A stretch of 64,000 nt of DNA from Chitinophagaceae bacterium (GTDB lineage Bacteria; Bacteroidota; Bacteroidia; Chitinophagales; Chitinophagaceae), in contig JADBXR010000008.1 in the NCBI GenBank assembly GCA_020403425.1, forward strand, positions 1 through 64,000. Reading direction: 5' to 3'. The notes beneath the pieces are model-generated. The model saw only the letters and a program-made list of their open reading frames with translations. It made no database searches and had not been told where the DNA came from. Positions 1 through 7,059 of this stretch are shown here, piece by piece (the stretch's first letter is position 1; each line of letters begins with the position of its first letter). The translations under genes were made by a program, and so were the position numbers.

Positions 1-692
1 AACTGCATTGAAGCTGTATCTGAATACTGCACAGAGTGACCGGCTTTTGCCTAGCCAGTTAACATCGAAGCCGTATCAGCTTATCTCACAGATTGGCCAT
101 TCTTTGTATAACCACTCAGCATAAACGTTGTATCTGATACCTTCAAACGATTCAACAACATTGAAGCTGTATCTGAATACTGCACAGAGCGACCGGCTTT
201 TGCATAGCCACTTAACATCGAAGCCGTATCAGCGTATCTCACAGATTGACCGGCCCTGGCATAACCACTCAGCATAGACGTTGTATCGGATACCTTCAAA
301 CGGTTCAACAGCATTGAAGACGTATCTGAATATCTCACAGATTGGCCATTCTTCGCATAACCGCTCAGCATAGATGTTGTATCTGATGCCTTCAAGCGGT
401 TCAACAACATTGAAGCAGTATCTGAATACTGTACAGATCTACCGGATTTTGCGTAGCCACTTAACATCGAAGCCGTATCAGCATATCTCACAGACTGACC
501 GTTCTTCGCATAACCACTCAGCATAACCGTTGTATCTGATATCTTCAAACGGTTCAACAGCATTGAAGCAGTATCTGAATATTGTACAGATCGGCCAGCT
601 TTTGCGTAGCCGCTTAACATTGAGGCCGTATCAGCGTATCTCACAGACTGACCGGCCCTGGCATAACCGGACAACATAGCTGCCGTATCAGT
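1..692 (-). repeat. Coding tandem repeat, 153-bp period
   Basis: The 3' part of the repeat-protein gene is made of 51-residue (153-bp) units of the form SDTTxMLSGYA..., then YADTASMLSGYA..., then QYSDTASMLLNRLK. Full copies lie at about 387-539 and 138-290. One copy between them lacks 19 residues (57 bp), and a further copy runs off the window edge. Near identity between copies points to recent duplication and makes copy-number change or assembly collapse likely. The repeat is coding rather than a CRISPR: there are no unique spacers. Confidence 0.85.
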
Positions 693-1529
693 CAGGCTCA
701 ATTTTCCACGGATCCTTGTATTCAGACCTACCGTATCGCTTGTATTCAGTTTGGCATTGATCTGGACCGCCAGTCCTGAAGTGGTTTCTTCCAGGTGTCC
801 TTTTAACGATTGTTGCGCCGCAAGTATCCGGTTACTCAAGGATACCGTATCTGCTGCGTCGAGTTTCCGGTTGATCCTGCTGTTTAACAACACAGTATCC
901 AGGATGGGTAGCCATTGACCATTATCGGCCAGGTAACGGCCACGTACCGATCCGGGCGCAGGCACCAGTCCGTTGACACCCGTTGCAAAAACCACATTCT
1001 TATTATCCGCATAAGGTTTCAGCATGGCCGCTGTATCGGCAATGTTCAGTTTCTTGTCCATACCTTCCACTTTGGCCGCGTATAAAGCATAGGGAACTGC
1101 CCAGAAAGGAGAAGTGCCCAGGTCCACATAATTCTGTGAAGGATCCCAGCCAATGGCAGAGGAAGCCGGTGCCACCGCAGCTTTTACGCTGAAAAAATAG
1201 GGCCCGGCAGACCAGTCAATATCGGCGATGGAGGCAGCACCCGAGATACGGGTACCCTGGCCTACCACGATGGTCACCAACCCTTGTTCCGACGCAGTTA
1301 CCTGAAAAGTTTCACTGTACACCACTTTACCGTTGGCGGTCTTTTGCACAATGGCATCCTGGATATAGACTTTTCTGCCAGAGGCCGAGTTGCCTTTACC
1401 ATCCGTAATGGATGCCTGGAATAAAATACCCTTGGGGGTTTGTACGATTTGCGCAACAACATCTCTACCCGCAAATACCCAAACGAACAACAATATTGCT
1501 ATACGGCCTACCCTTTTCATCTTCATCAT
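81..1529 (-). CDS. Secreted repeat protein, C-terminus cut by a nonsense codon
   Basis: This 482-aa product has a signal peptide (residues 1-27, ending VVAQ). A globular N-terminal region of about 130 residues of the kind found in Bacteroidota tail-fibre-like surface proteins follows, ending near WAVPYALYAAK. From about residue 280 it consists of repeats built on DTASMLSGYAK and SDTASMLLNRL. The stop at 81-83 is TAA where every other repeat copy has TAC (Tyr). The same frame continues the repeat to the window edge, with a second stop (TAG for TAC) at 50-52. The gene is therefore a shortened or decaying allele, or it is read through. Its start lies 1 base beyond the upstream gene's stop, so it is the third gene of a leftward operon. 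ATG codons at 1529, 1526 and 1520 are all possible starts. Function is unknown; surface exposure is inferred. Confidence 0.75.
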   Translation of the reverse strand: MMKMKRVGRIAILLFVWVFAGRDVVAQIVQTPKGILFQASITDGKGNSASGRKVYIQDAIVQKTANGKVVYSETFQVTASEQGLVTIVVGQGTRISGAASIADIDWSAGPYFFSVKAAVAPASSAIGWDPSQNYVDLGTSPFWAVPYALYAAKVEGMDKKLNIADTAAMLKPYADNKNVVFATGVNGLVPAPGSVRGRYLADNGQWLPILDTVLLNSRINRKLDAADTVSLSNRILAAQQSLKGHLEETTSGLAVQINAKLNTSDTVGLNTRIRGKLSLTDTAAMLSGYARAGQSVRYADTASMLSGYAKAGRSVQYSDTASMLLNRLKISDTTVMLSGYAKNGQSVRYADTASMLSGYAKSGRSVQYSDTASMLLNRLKASDTTSMLSGYAKNGQSVRYSDTSSMLLNRLKVSDTTSMLSGYARAGQSVRYADTASMLSGYAKAGRSVQYSDTASMLLNRLKVSDTTFMLSGYTKNGQSVR

Positions 1530-1530
1530 C

Positions 1531-2055
1531 TTACAAAGCTTTTAGAATCTTGAATGACTGTATCTGTTCCTTATTTGCGTACAACGTAACGAGGTAATAA
1601 CCCAATGGTAGTGCACGTACATCAACGGCCAGTCCACGATTGATCGAAGCCAGATCGGTCCGTATCGATTTGATGGGATTACCCATCAAATCGGTAAAGG
1701 AGACCGTGTACTGCACCAGGCCCTTTTCCGGAAAATTCATCAGCGAACGGATCGTAAGCTGGTGGATGGCCGGATTTGGATATGCATATACCTGCAACTC
1801 GATCTTCGGTGGCACTTCGTTACAGGTAATGGCAAAGGGGCCCGGTTTGGGAGCTATGAATTTGGGTACCCCGTTGGTGATCTCAAAACATTTACTGTAC
1901 TGGATGATTACCGGTTCGCTGAGTTTGACAGATGTGTCGCCGGTTGCTCCGATAAAGCCAAAATGATAATGGGCCTTGATCTGGGCAACAACAGGAAGAT
2001 TCAGCAGTAAACAAGTAATCAGTACATAACATGCACGTTTACTTGTTTGATACAT
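1531..2055 (-). CDS. Small secreted protein with T9SS type A sorting domain
   Basis: The product is 174 aa. It starts with a Sec signal peptide (residues 1-25, ending PVVAQ). Residues from about 90 (YPNPAIHQLTIRS) to the end (YYLVTLYANKEQIQSFKILKAL region) form a C-terminal T9SS sorting domain: the YPNP opening, a beta-sandwich body with a DLMG turn, and a basic end. Such domains direct export across the outer membrane and anchoring at the cell surface. Only about 60 residues remain for the mature cargo (several Pro and Lys, two Cys), so the cargo is very small. The start overlaps the stop of the upstream lipoprotein gene by 17 bases, and the stop is 1 base before the repeat-protein start, indicating co-translation. 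Confidence 0.8.
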   Translation of the reverse strand: MYQTSKRACYVLITCLLLNLPVVAQIKAHYHFGFIGATGDTSVKLSEPVIIQYSKCFEITNGVPKFIAPKPGPFAITCNEVPPKIELQVYAYPNPAIHQLTIRSLMNFPEKGLVQYTVSFTDLMGNPIKSIRTDLASINRGLAVDVRALPLGYYLVTLYANKEQIQSFKILKAL

Positions 2056-2479
2056 ATTCGAACCGGATTATTTTATCCGCGTTGGTCGTAGTAAGCCTTA
2101 ACCGGCCCTGGTCCAGACGCTCTATGCGGAAATGATTGTTGAAATAAGGTGCATCTGGATTCACACTGGAACGTGTGCTCTCGATCAACGAGTCCCTCGA
2201 ATACAGGGTCCAGTAACCGGTGAAACCAAGATCATCCACAAAGGTTCCGTCCGGGCGGTATACTTTCCGCGCTCCTTTTGCTGAAGTATCAGCAGCATTG
2301 TTTACAAGGATGGTGTTGAGTACCCAATTCACAGAGCCGGGTTGCCCTGTCAGAATAGCGATCCTGTCGCTTAACAGATTTCCGGGATCATAGCCTTTGG
2401 TACAGCTGGTGAAGATGGCCACGGTCGCAACAAGGGTCAAGGCCGCCTTACGAAAACCCGGGGAGAAGTTTTTGTTCAT
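2039..2479 (-). CDS. Lipoprotein of a lipocalin-like small family
   Basis: This 146-aa lipoprotein has a signal peptide ending in the lipobox IFTSC (lipidated Cys near residue 27), followed by a beta-rich domain. The order ILTGQPG, W.LN, YRPDGTFVDD..GFTGYW, SRDSL.E and F.IERLDQGRLRL is shared with the lipoprotein encoded at 4396-4827, so the two are paralogs. The pattern resembles small lipocalin-like Bacteroidota lipoproteins. It is the first gene of the leftward operon with the T9SS cargo and repeat protein. The ligand or role is unknown. The start is the ATG at 2479. Confidence 0.75.
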   Translation of the reverse strand: MNKNFSPGFRKAALTLVATVAIFTSCTKGYDPGNLLSDRIAILTGQPGSVNWVLNTILVNNAADTSAKGARKVYRPDGTFVDDLGFTGYWTLYSRDSLIESTRSSVNPDAPYFNNHFRIERLDQGRLRLTTTNADKIIRFEYVSNK

Positions 2480-3116
2480 AGTCTTAGGAAATTTGTTTGT
2501 AGATAGTTCATACCAACAAACTTCCTGGGTACTTCGGAGAGTTTGTGATATTGGATTTTGCTTTCACAAGTATACCCTCGAATTGATATATAAAAATTCA
2601 TCCGGAAAATTTCCGGTGTAATCTGAGGTAACCACCACTAAGCCACAGATACTCAATTGCTATGGTCGCTACTTGGTCTCGTAGAATTTCCTCCACAGAT
2701 TTCTGAATACCTACTACCCGGCCATAAAAAAGCGAGGATCTCAGGAACACTTACCCCCATGAAACACCGGCGGGATAAGATCTATCCGCAATCCAACGAG
2801 TTCTTCCCGGGTTTGTCCCGCGTCTATGAATTGTAGTGATATCAGTCGGCACGATGTGGGTAAACAACAGTTTTTCGTCAATTTTTTTAATACATAGCCC
2901 TACTCTATCGGCATAACATCACTACAGAACGGCGTTCTTTTCCACGGGACAAAAACGGTGATAAAACATTGATAAAAAAGCCGTTTTACATAATAAAAAA
3001 GCCAAAAAAGAGTTGGTTATTCACAATGCGTGGATAATTAAACTGGCAAAAATGCCCGTTTATCAGAAAAAAAACAGGTATCAGGCAGAAGGGTAAGCCG
3101 CCTGATAGGGAACCCA
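2480..3116. other. Intergenic region without a recognised gene
   Basis: About 640 bases separate the leftward operon from the VTT-like gene. I see no convincing ORF. The left end should hold the promoter of the leftward operon, but no clear TAnnTTTG box stands out. A 9-bp inverted repeat, TGTAGTGAT at 2832-2840 and ATCACTACA at 2928-2936, and a weaker AAAACGG/CCGTTTT pair near 2953-2987 lie in AT-rich sequence. The right end holds the terminator of the VTT-like gene. Confidence 0.5.
3067..3107 (-). terminator. Rho-independent terminator of the VTT-like gene
   Basis: On the minus strand, directly after the stop codon at 3117, there is an 8-bp perfect stem TATCAGGC/GCCTGATA (3100-3107 and 3079-3086) with a 13-base loop. 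After a 4-base gap it is followed by a run of eight T (A run on the plus strand, 3067-3074). Confidence 0.8.
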
Positions 3117-3737
3117 TTACTTCCAGATATGAAAATTGAGGCGGAACTTCTTTTGCTCCAATAACACACGCCAGTCGATGAACAGGGGAACGAAAATGAT
3201 CAGCACCCCTGGTAAAAGGGTGAGCAGGCTCTTCCAGGTAAGCAGGCCGGCGAAGATGGCTTTTGAATTCTGCACCACATAATCGCCCGCCAGTACCATC
3301 ACCATATCACTGATGAACTTCCCCACAAAAAAAGCAGGAATGATCTTAACGGGTGGGATCCTTGCCATACCTGCCGCAGTGAACACAGGCGTTGACGACA
3401 TGGGAGTTAAGGTATATACCAACACGAACAACTGTATCTGCCAGCCCCTCTGAGAAAGTTTACGGCCTATGAACTTGAGGTCCTCGTTTTTGTCGGCCTT
3501 GATGTAACGATCAGACAACCAGGGCATATATTGGCTGAGTGCAAAACGTCCCAGTGTAGAACCGATAACGCCCGTTACCAAAACGAGCCAGATATTGAGC
3601 CCGAACTGCATCTGACAAAATACCATGACCGTCCAGGCCGGTGGCCCGATGAACGGCACCAGGTCTACCAAAAAAGTAGCTACGAACACCAAAAGGTAAA
3701 TCCACATATCAAATGCAAGATAACCTATGAGCACCAC
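3117..3737 (-). CDS. VTT/DedA-like small integral membrane protein
   Basis: The product is up to 206 aa with about five hydrophobic segments. It resembles the VTT (SNARE-associated/DedA/YqaA-like) fold: an early membrane segment with PFIGPPAW, a Gly-rich VIGSTLGRFALSQY stretch, a cytoplasmic basic loop (KADKNEDLKFIGRKLSQRG), then LTPMSSTPVFTAAGMARI and FVGKFISD. Family members act in lipid or ion movement across the inner membrane. The exact substrate cannot be read here. The longest frame begins with tandem GTG codons (3737/3734) with an in-frame stop upstream, and an ATG at 3707 is an alternative start. The gene appears monocistronic. Confidence 0.65.
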   Translation of the reverse strand: MVLIGYLAFDMWIYLLVFVATFLVDLVPFIGPPAWTVMVFCQMQFGLNIWLVLVTGVIGSTLGRFALSQYMPWLSDRYIKADKNEDLKFIGRKLSQRGWQIQLFVLVYTLTPMSSTPVFTAAGMARIPPVKIIPAFFVGKFISDMVMVLAGDYVVQNSKAIFAGLLTWKSLLTLLPGVLIIFVPLFIDWRVLLEQKKFRLNFHIWK

Positions 3738-3820
3738 TAGATAAAATCGGCTTATGGGTCAGGCCCTACCCCTCCTATCAATACGATGTTCGGTACGAAT
3801 TGCGCTGAGTGCTTCCTTTT

Positions 3821-3838
3821 CTGTAACCTTTGTTACAG
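3821..3838. promoter_or_regulatory. Crp/Fnr-like palindrome upstream of the HMA/DUF6132 pair
   Basis: CTGTAAC-CTTT-GTTACAG is a 7-bp perfect inverted repeat of the form GTAAC-N4-GTTAC. It lies 42 bases before the ATG at 3881. The same core recurs at 6923-6940 and 8310-8327. The 5-4-5 layout equals that of Fnr-class operators; the cognate regulator is not in the window. Confidence 0.6.
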
Positions 3839-3880
3839 AGCCAGCGGAAATGTCTGTGTAGCTTTGCTGAAAACCGGCAT

Positions 3881-4156
3881 ATGAACTCTTACCTGCTGAA
3901 CGTGGAAAATGTAAAATGCATGGGCTGCGTAAATAATATCCGTGAAAACCTTTTACAAATGGAAGGAGTGGTTTCCGTTGATGCGGATATCAAAACACAA
4001 AAGGTATCCGTAAGCGGTATTGCCATCGACAGAGATGCCATTGCGGTCAAGTTGGCACAATTGGGTTATCCCGAAAAAGGAAGGAACAGTTTCCTGGATA
4101 AGGCAAAGACCTATATCAGCTGCAAACTCCAGGAATTAACCAAAAAACAAGATTGA
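3881..4156 (+). CDS. Heavy-metal-associated (HMA) domain protein
   Basis: This 91-aa protein carries an HMA ferredoxin-like fold. Its metal-binding loop is KCMGCVNN (Cys13 and Cys16), followed by the family pattern IRENLLQMEGVVSVDADIKT, and it ends in a Lys-rich helix. Proteins of this type bind Cu(I), Zn(II) or related ions as chaperones or sensors. The ATG at 3881 is chosen because the domain begins at once (MNSYLLNVENVKC). The longer TTG-initiated frame would start inside the upstream palindrome. It is followed after 33 bases by a DUF6132 gene, and the two probably form one unit under the GTAAC-N4-GTTAC site. Confidence 0.8.
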   Translation: MNSYLLNVENVKCMGCVNNIRENLLQMEGVVSVDADIKTQKVSVSGIAIDRDAIAVKLAQLGYPEKGRNSFLDKAKTYISCKLQELTKKQD

Positions 4157-4189
4157 TCTTTGCTCAATATTTTCCAAGTACCCCACTTT

Positions 4190-4378
4190 ATGAAAAAATG
4201 GATCCTGATAAATAAGCTTTACCTTATCGGCGCAGTGGCAGGCGCCATTGCAGGTTATGTATACTGGCAACAGGTCGGTTGCAGCTCAGGTACCTGCATG
4301 ATCACATCCAGGCCGCTCAACAGTACCTTATATGGTGCCATGATGGGGGCACTCAGTTTCGGGTTATTCAAAAAATAA
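4190..4378 (+). CDS. DUF6132-like small membrane protein
   Basis: This 62-aa protein has two predicted membrane segments (about residues 8-22 and 44-60). The loop between them is GCSSGTCMITSRPLNST, with two Cys in a CSSGTC motif. This matches my recollection of the DUF6132 pattern (GCxSGxCPITSxxxxSxxYG), of unknown function. The ATG at 4190 gives a clean MKKWILINK start. Pairing with an HMA protein and an Fnr-like site suggests a role in metal or sulfur/redox handling, which is inference. Confidence 0.7.
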   Translation: MKKWILINKLYLIGAVAGAIAGYVYWQQVGCSSGTCMITSRPLNSTLYGAMMGALSFGLFKK

Positions 4379-4395
4379 TTGCCTGGGGAACAGGT

Positions 4396-4827
4396 TTATT
4401 TCTCCGCGGTAAATGAGATACTCACCTCCCTTGTGTTCACAAGATAGCTAAGCGATAATTCTGTCCGGGTCAGTTTGGTGATACGATATTGCTGTACGGC
4501 GTAGGATCCCGATTGGGTATTGGTCACAACTTCGCGCAGTGAGTCTTTGGTTACCAGGCTCCACTTACCGCGCAACCCATCACCATCCTCAAAGCTCCCA
4601 TTGAGCTGATATAATTTATAATAATCCTTATTGATCGTGTTCGCAGGTTGTGTGACCTGATCGATCGCGATCTTGTTCAACCGCCATCTGGAATATGCGC
4701 CTTCACTTCCCGTTAACGCAATAATGTTGGTGGCCAAGGGATCAGGAGTGATCGTATACGATTTGTTGCATGAGACCAATACCCACAAAACCATTGCCAG
4801 CAAGAAGCGTTGCCTGAACCGGACCAT
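4396..4827 (-). CDS. Lipoprotein, paralog of the one at 2039-2479
   Basis: This is a lipoprotein of about 143 aa, with signal peptide ending in the lipobox VLVSC. The mature part repeats the landmarks of the 2039-2479 protein: IALTGSEGAYSRWRLN, YQLNGSFEDGDGLRGKW, TKDSLRE, YRITKLTRTELSLSY. The pair therefore descends from one gene, with low overall identity. An ATG at 4827 gives a normal basic n-region (MVRFRQR); the longer frame from 4845 is possible. It converges on the DUF6132 gene with 17 bases between the stops. Function is unknown. Confidence 0.7.
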   Translation of the reverse strand: MVRFRQRFLLAMVLWVLVSCNKSYTITPDPLATNIIALTGSEGAYSRWRLNKIAIDQVTQPANTINKDYYKLYQLNGSFEDGDGLRGKWSLVTKDSLREVVTNTQSGSYAVQQYRITKLTRTELSLSYLVNTREVSISFTAEK

Positions 4828-5089
4828 AAAAGAGATGAGGCACATATTATCTTAACACAGTATTTTTTACACAATCTTGGTCGATAATAACGAGAACCGG
4901 ATAGGTTCAGATACATGAAACGGATAATTTAATTGAGTTTTAAGATACACTCCCGCATATAAGGGATGAACCAGGGATAAACCGTAACCGTCCATCCTGT
5001 TTTCCAGTTCCTCCATTCATAACAATCCTGATGATTTTTAACTGAATGATGCAGGGTTTAAGTACTTTAGTCATCCTCAATTACTACTT

Positions 5090-6592
5090 ATGAAAAGACC
5101 CTTACATCCTGTTCTCTACTGTCTACTTGTATTGTTCTCACTGTCCTCTGCAAAAGCGCAGACACAGATACGGCCTCCGGTCGTTGAGAAAGAATTCCGT
5201 GCTGCCTGGATAGCTACCGTTGCCAATATCAACTGGCCCAGCAAGCCCGGATTAAGCACGGCAGAGCAACAGAAAGAAGCGATCGCACAACTCGATTTCT
5301 TAAAAGAACACCATTTCAACGCGGTCATCTTCCAGGTGCGTCCCATGGCTGACGCTTTGTATGACAGCAAACTGGAACCCTGGTCCTATTATCTTACAGG
5401 CGAACAGGGCAAGGCGCCCGACCCTTATTACGATCCCTTGCAGTTCTGGACCGAAGCCGCACACGACCGTGGCCTGGAAATGCATGTCTGGCTGAACCCC
5501 TATCGCGCCTATCATCCTACCAGCAAGAATATCAGTGACCGCTCTATCGTAAAGACCAATCCCGAACTGGTGGTGAAACTGAAACAGAATTATTACTGGA
5601 TGGACCCGGCCAAAAAAGAAACGCAGGATAAAACTGCCGCTGTAGTGCGTGATCTGGTGAAACGCTATGATATTGATGGCGTGCACCTGGATGATTATTT
5701 TTATCCTTATCCCGAGTACAATGGCGGAGAAGATTTTCCGGATCAGGAAAGCTGGGCTGCTTACCAGCAGAAAGGCGGCACCCTTTCCCGGGGCGACTGG
5801 CGCCGGGCAGCCGTGAATACACTGATAGAACGGTTGTACAAAGAGATCAAGGCCGAAAAGAAACATGTGAAGTTCGGCATCAGTCCATTCGGTACCTGGC
5901 GCCCTGGCTACCCTTCCATTGTAGAGGGTTTTGACCAGTACAACACCCTTTATGCCGATGCCAAACTCTGGCTGAATAAAGGCTGGGTGGATTATTTTAC
6001 GCCACAACTATACTGGCCCATTAACCGGATGCCTTTGAGCTTCCCGATACTGCTGGGCTGGTGGGAAAATGAGAACACCAAAAAACGCCACTTATGGCCT
6101 GGTATGAATGTAGGAGACAGCAGCATAAAGGGAACCACTGAAACATTGAGCCAGATAATGATCACCCGGGGTATGCTGCCCAACAGCGCCGGAGCCGTAC
6201 ACTGGAGCCTCTCTTCCGTGATCCGCAGCACCAATCTTTCCAAAGCACTGCTGGAAGGGCCGTATAAGAAGGATGCGCTGGTGCCTGCCTCTCCCTGGCT
6301 GGGCAAAAAACAACCGGAAGCCCCGGCTGTACAAACCAGTAGAACCGGCAATGGTCTTCAGGTTGGATTTACGCACCCGCACGCCGACAAAGTATTTCGC
6401 TGGGTGATCTATACACAATACGGCAACAGCTGGACTTACCAGATACTGAACCGGAATGAACATGCAGCAACCATCGCCGCCTCTATTAAAGACAAAAACA
6501 ACAAAGACGTCAACCTCGTAAAGATCGCGGTCACCGCGGTTGACCGTTTAGGTAATGAGAGCGAAAGAATAGAAACAGAGATCTCCCAATAG
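5090..6592 (+). CDS. Family 10-like glycosyl hydrolase, DigH/GHL10 type
   Basis: The product is 500 aa with a signal peptide (residues 1-23, ending AKAQ). The body is a GHL10 (DUF187) TIM barrel: EFRAAWIATVANINWPS, FNAVIFQVRPMADALY, MHVWLNPYRA, DIDGVHLDDYFYPYP, FGISPFGTWRP, YFTPQLYWP. A C-terminal beta-sandwich of about 90 residues follows. E. coli DigH, of the same family, cleaves denuded peptidoglycan glycans at the divisome, and Bacteroidota members are often large secreted or lipoprotein forms. A DxDG-type acidic centre (GVHLDDYF) is present. It stands alone between a lipoprotein gene and the SQR-like region. A near-consensus -7 box, TACTTTAG at 5063-5070, lies upstream. Confidence 0.8.
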   Translation: MKRPLHPVLYCLLVLFSLSSAKAQTQIRPPVVEKEFRAAWIATVANINWPSKPGLSTAEQQKEAIAQLDFLKEHHFNAVIFQVRPMADALYDSKLEPWSYYLTGEQGKAPDPYYDPLQFWTEAAHDRGLEMHVWLNPYRAYHPTSKNISDRSIVKTNPELVVKLKQNYYWMDPAKKETQDKTAAVVRDLVKRYDIDGVHLDDYFYPYPEYNGGEDFPDQESWAAYQQKGGTLSRGDWRRAAVNTLIERLYKEIKAEKKHVKFGISPFGTWRPGYPSIVEGFDQYNTLYADAKLWLNKGWVDYFTPQLYWPINRMPLSFPILLGWWENENTKKRHLWPGMNVGDSSIKGTTETLSQIMITRGMLPNSAGAVHWSLSSVIRSTNLSKALLEGPYKKDALVPASPWLGKKQPEAPAVQTSRTGNGLQVGFTHPHADKVFRWVIYTQYGNSWTYQILNRNEHAATIAASIKDKNNKDVNLVKIAVTAVDRLGNESERIETEISQ

Positions 6593-6692
6593 ATCTCATG
6601 TACACTGCGCCCTGAAATCTTTGCAAAGTACTCATGACACAAAGACTTCAGGGCGTATTTATTTTGCGAACTTGCGCTAAACAGGTACGCAC

Positions 6693-6722
6693 AAAAAAGC
6701 CCACCCCGGTTAAGGGATGGGC
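6693..6722 (-). terminator. Second copy of the SQR-like gene terminator
   Basis: On the minus strand the stem GCCCATCCC/GGGGTGGGC (6714-6722 and 6699-6707) is followed by six T. The hairpin and its flank (GGGCCAAACCTACACCTAC on the plus strand, from 6719) repeat the terminator at 6997-7024. Confidence 0.75.
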
Positions 6723-6940
6723 CAAACCTACACCTACTCTCTATACCCGTTCAGGGAACTGCGCTTACCCATCCCGGTTTGGGGGGAGTGTATAGAAAGT
6801 CTCTTTATTGCAATATGCTGTCAGGTCACATATACTGGGACGCAGGTGAAGCATGCCGGCAAAGAAGGTTGATAATAAGCAGAGAATCGTAGGACAAATT
6901 TCCTGCAATGCTTTTTTACGTTGTGTAACATTTGTTACAC
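6723..6940 (-). pseudogene. Relic of a duplicated SQR-like 3' end, or a short transcript
   Basis: Between the palindrome at 6923-6940 and the terminator at 6693-6722 there is no gene-sized frame. The stretch near 6740-6800 resembles the last codons of the SQR-like gene: GGTAAGCGCAGTTCCCTGA beside GGTTACGCGCAGTTGCCATAA, and the TTTCTAT block. The shared terminator follows. This fits an old tandem duplication from which the body of one copy was lost. A 29-codon frame beginning MLHLRPSICDLT is present (start near 6847) but has no support. With an operator-like site at one end and a strong terminator at the other, a regulated small RNA is the alternative reading. Confidence 0.45.
6923..6940. promoter_or_regulatory. 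Crp/Fnr-like palindrome, perfect 8-bp arms
   Basis: GTGTAACA-TT-TGTTACAC is a perfect inverted repeat containing GTAAC-N4-GTTAC. Downstream on the minus strand lie only the relic and its terminator. It shares its core with 3821-3838 and 8310-8327. Confidence 0.6.
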
Positions 6941-6996
6941 ACCTACTTATATTTTTAATACATATATAACTGTTTCGTTATTCCTGTCGTAAGATC

Positions 6997-7024
6997 AAAA
7001 AAGCCCACCCCACGGGGGATGGGC
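6997..7024 (-). terminator. Rho-independent terminator of the SQR-like gene
   Basis: About 35 bases after the stop codon at 7060 the minus strand forms GCCCATCCCC/GGGGTGGGC (7015-7024 and 7003-7011) with a three-base loop, then six T. It is nearly identical to the hairpin at 6693-6722. Confidence 0.8.
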
Positions 7025-7059
7025 CAAACCTACACCTACACTTTATGAACGCAATCCGT

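Noticed and set aside
1..692. Regular repeats that could be taken for a CRISPR array
   Set aside because: The units are in frame with a protein, have no unique spacers, and the period (153 bp) is far too long.
2759..2836. 25-codon frame starting MKHRRDKIYPQ in the 2.5-3.1 kb gap
   Set aside because: Too short, with no promoter, neighbour or recognisable pattern to support it.
2832..2936. 9-bp inverted repeat TGTAGTGAT/ATCACTACA as ends of a small transposable element
   Set aside because: The 87 bases between carry no gene, no target duplication was seen, and such a pair can occur by chance in AT-rich sequence.
5300..6007. 235-aa minus-strand frame opposite the DigH-like gene
   Set aside because: It is a shadow of a strongly conserved glycosyl hydrolase coding sequence.
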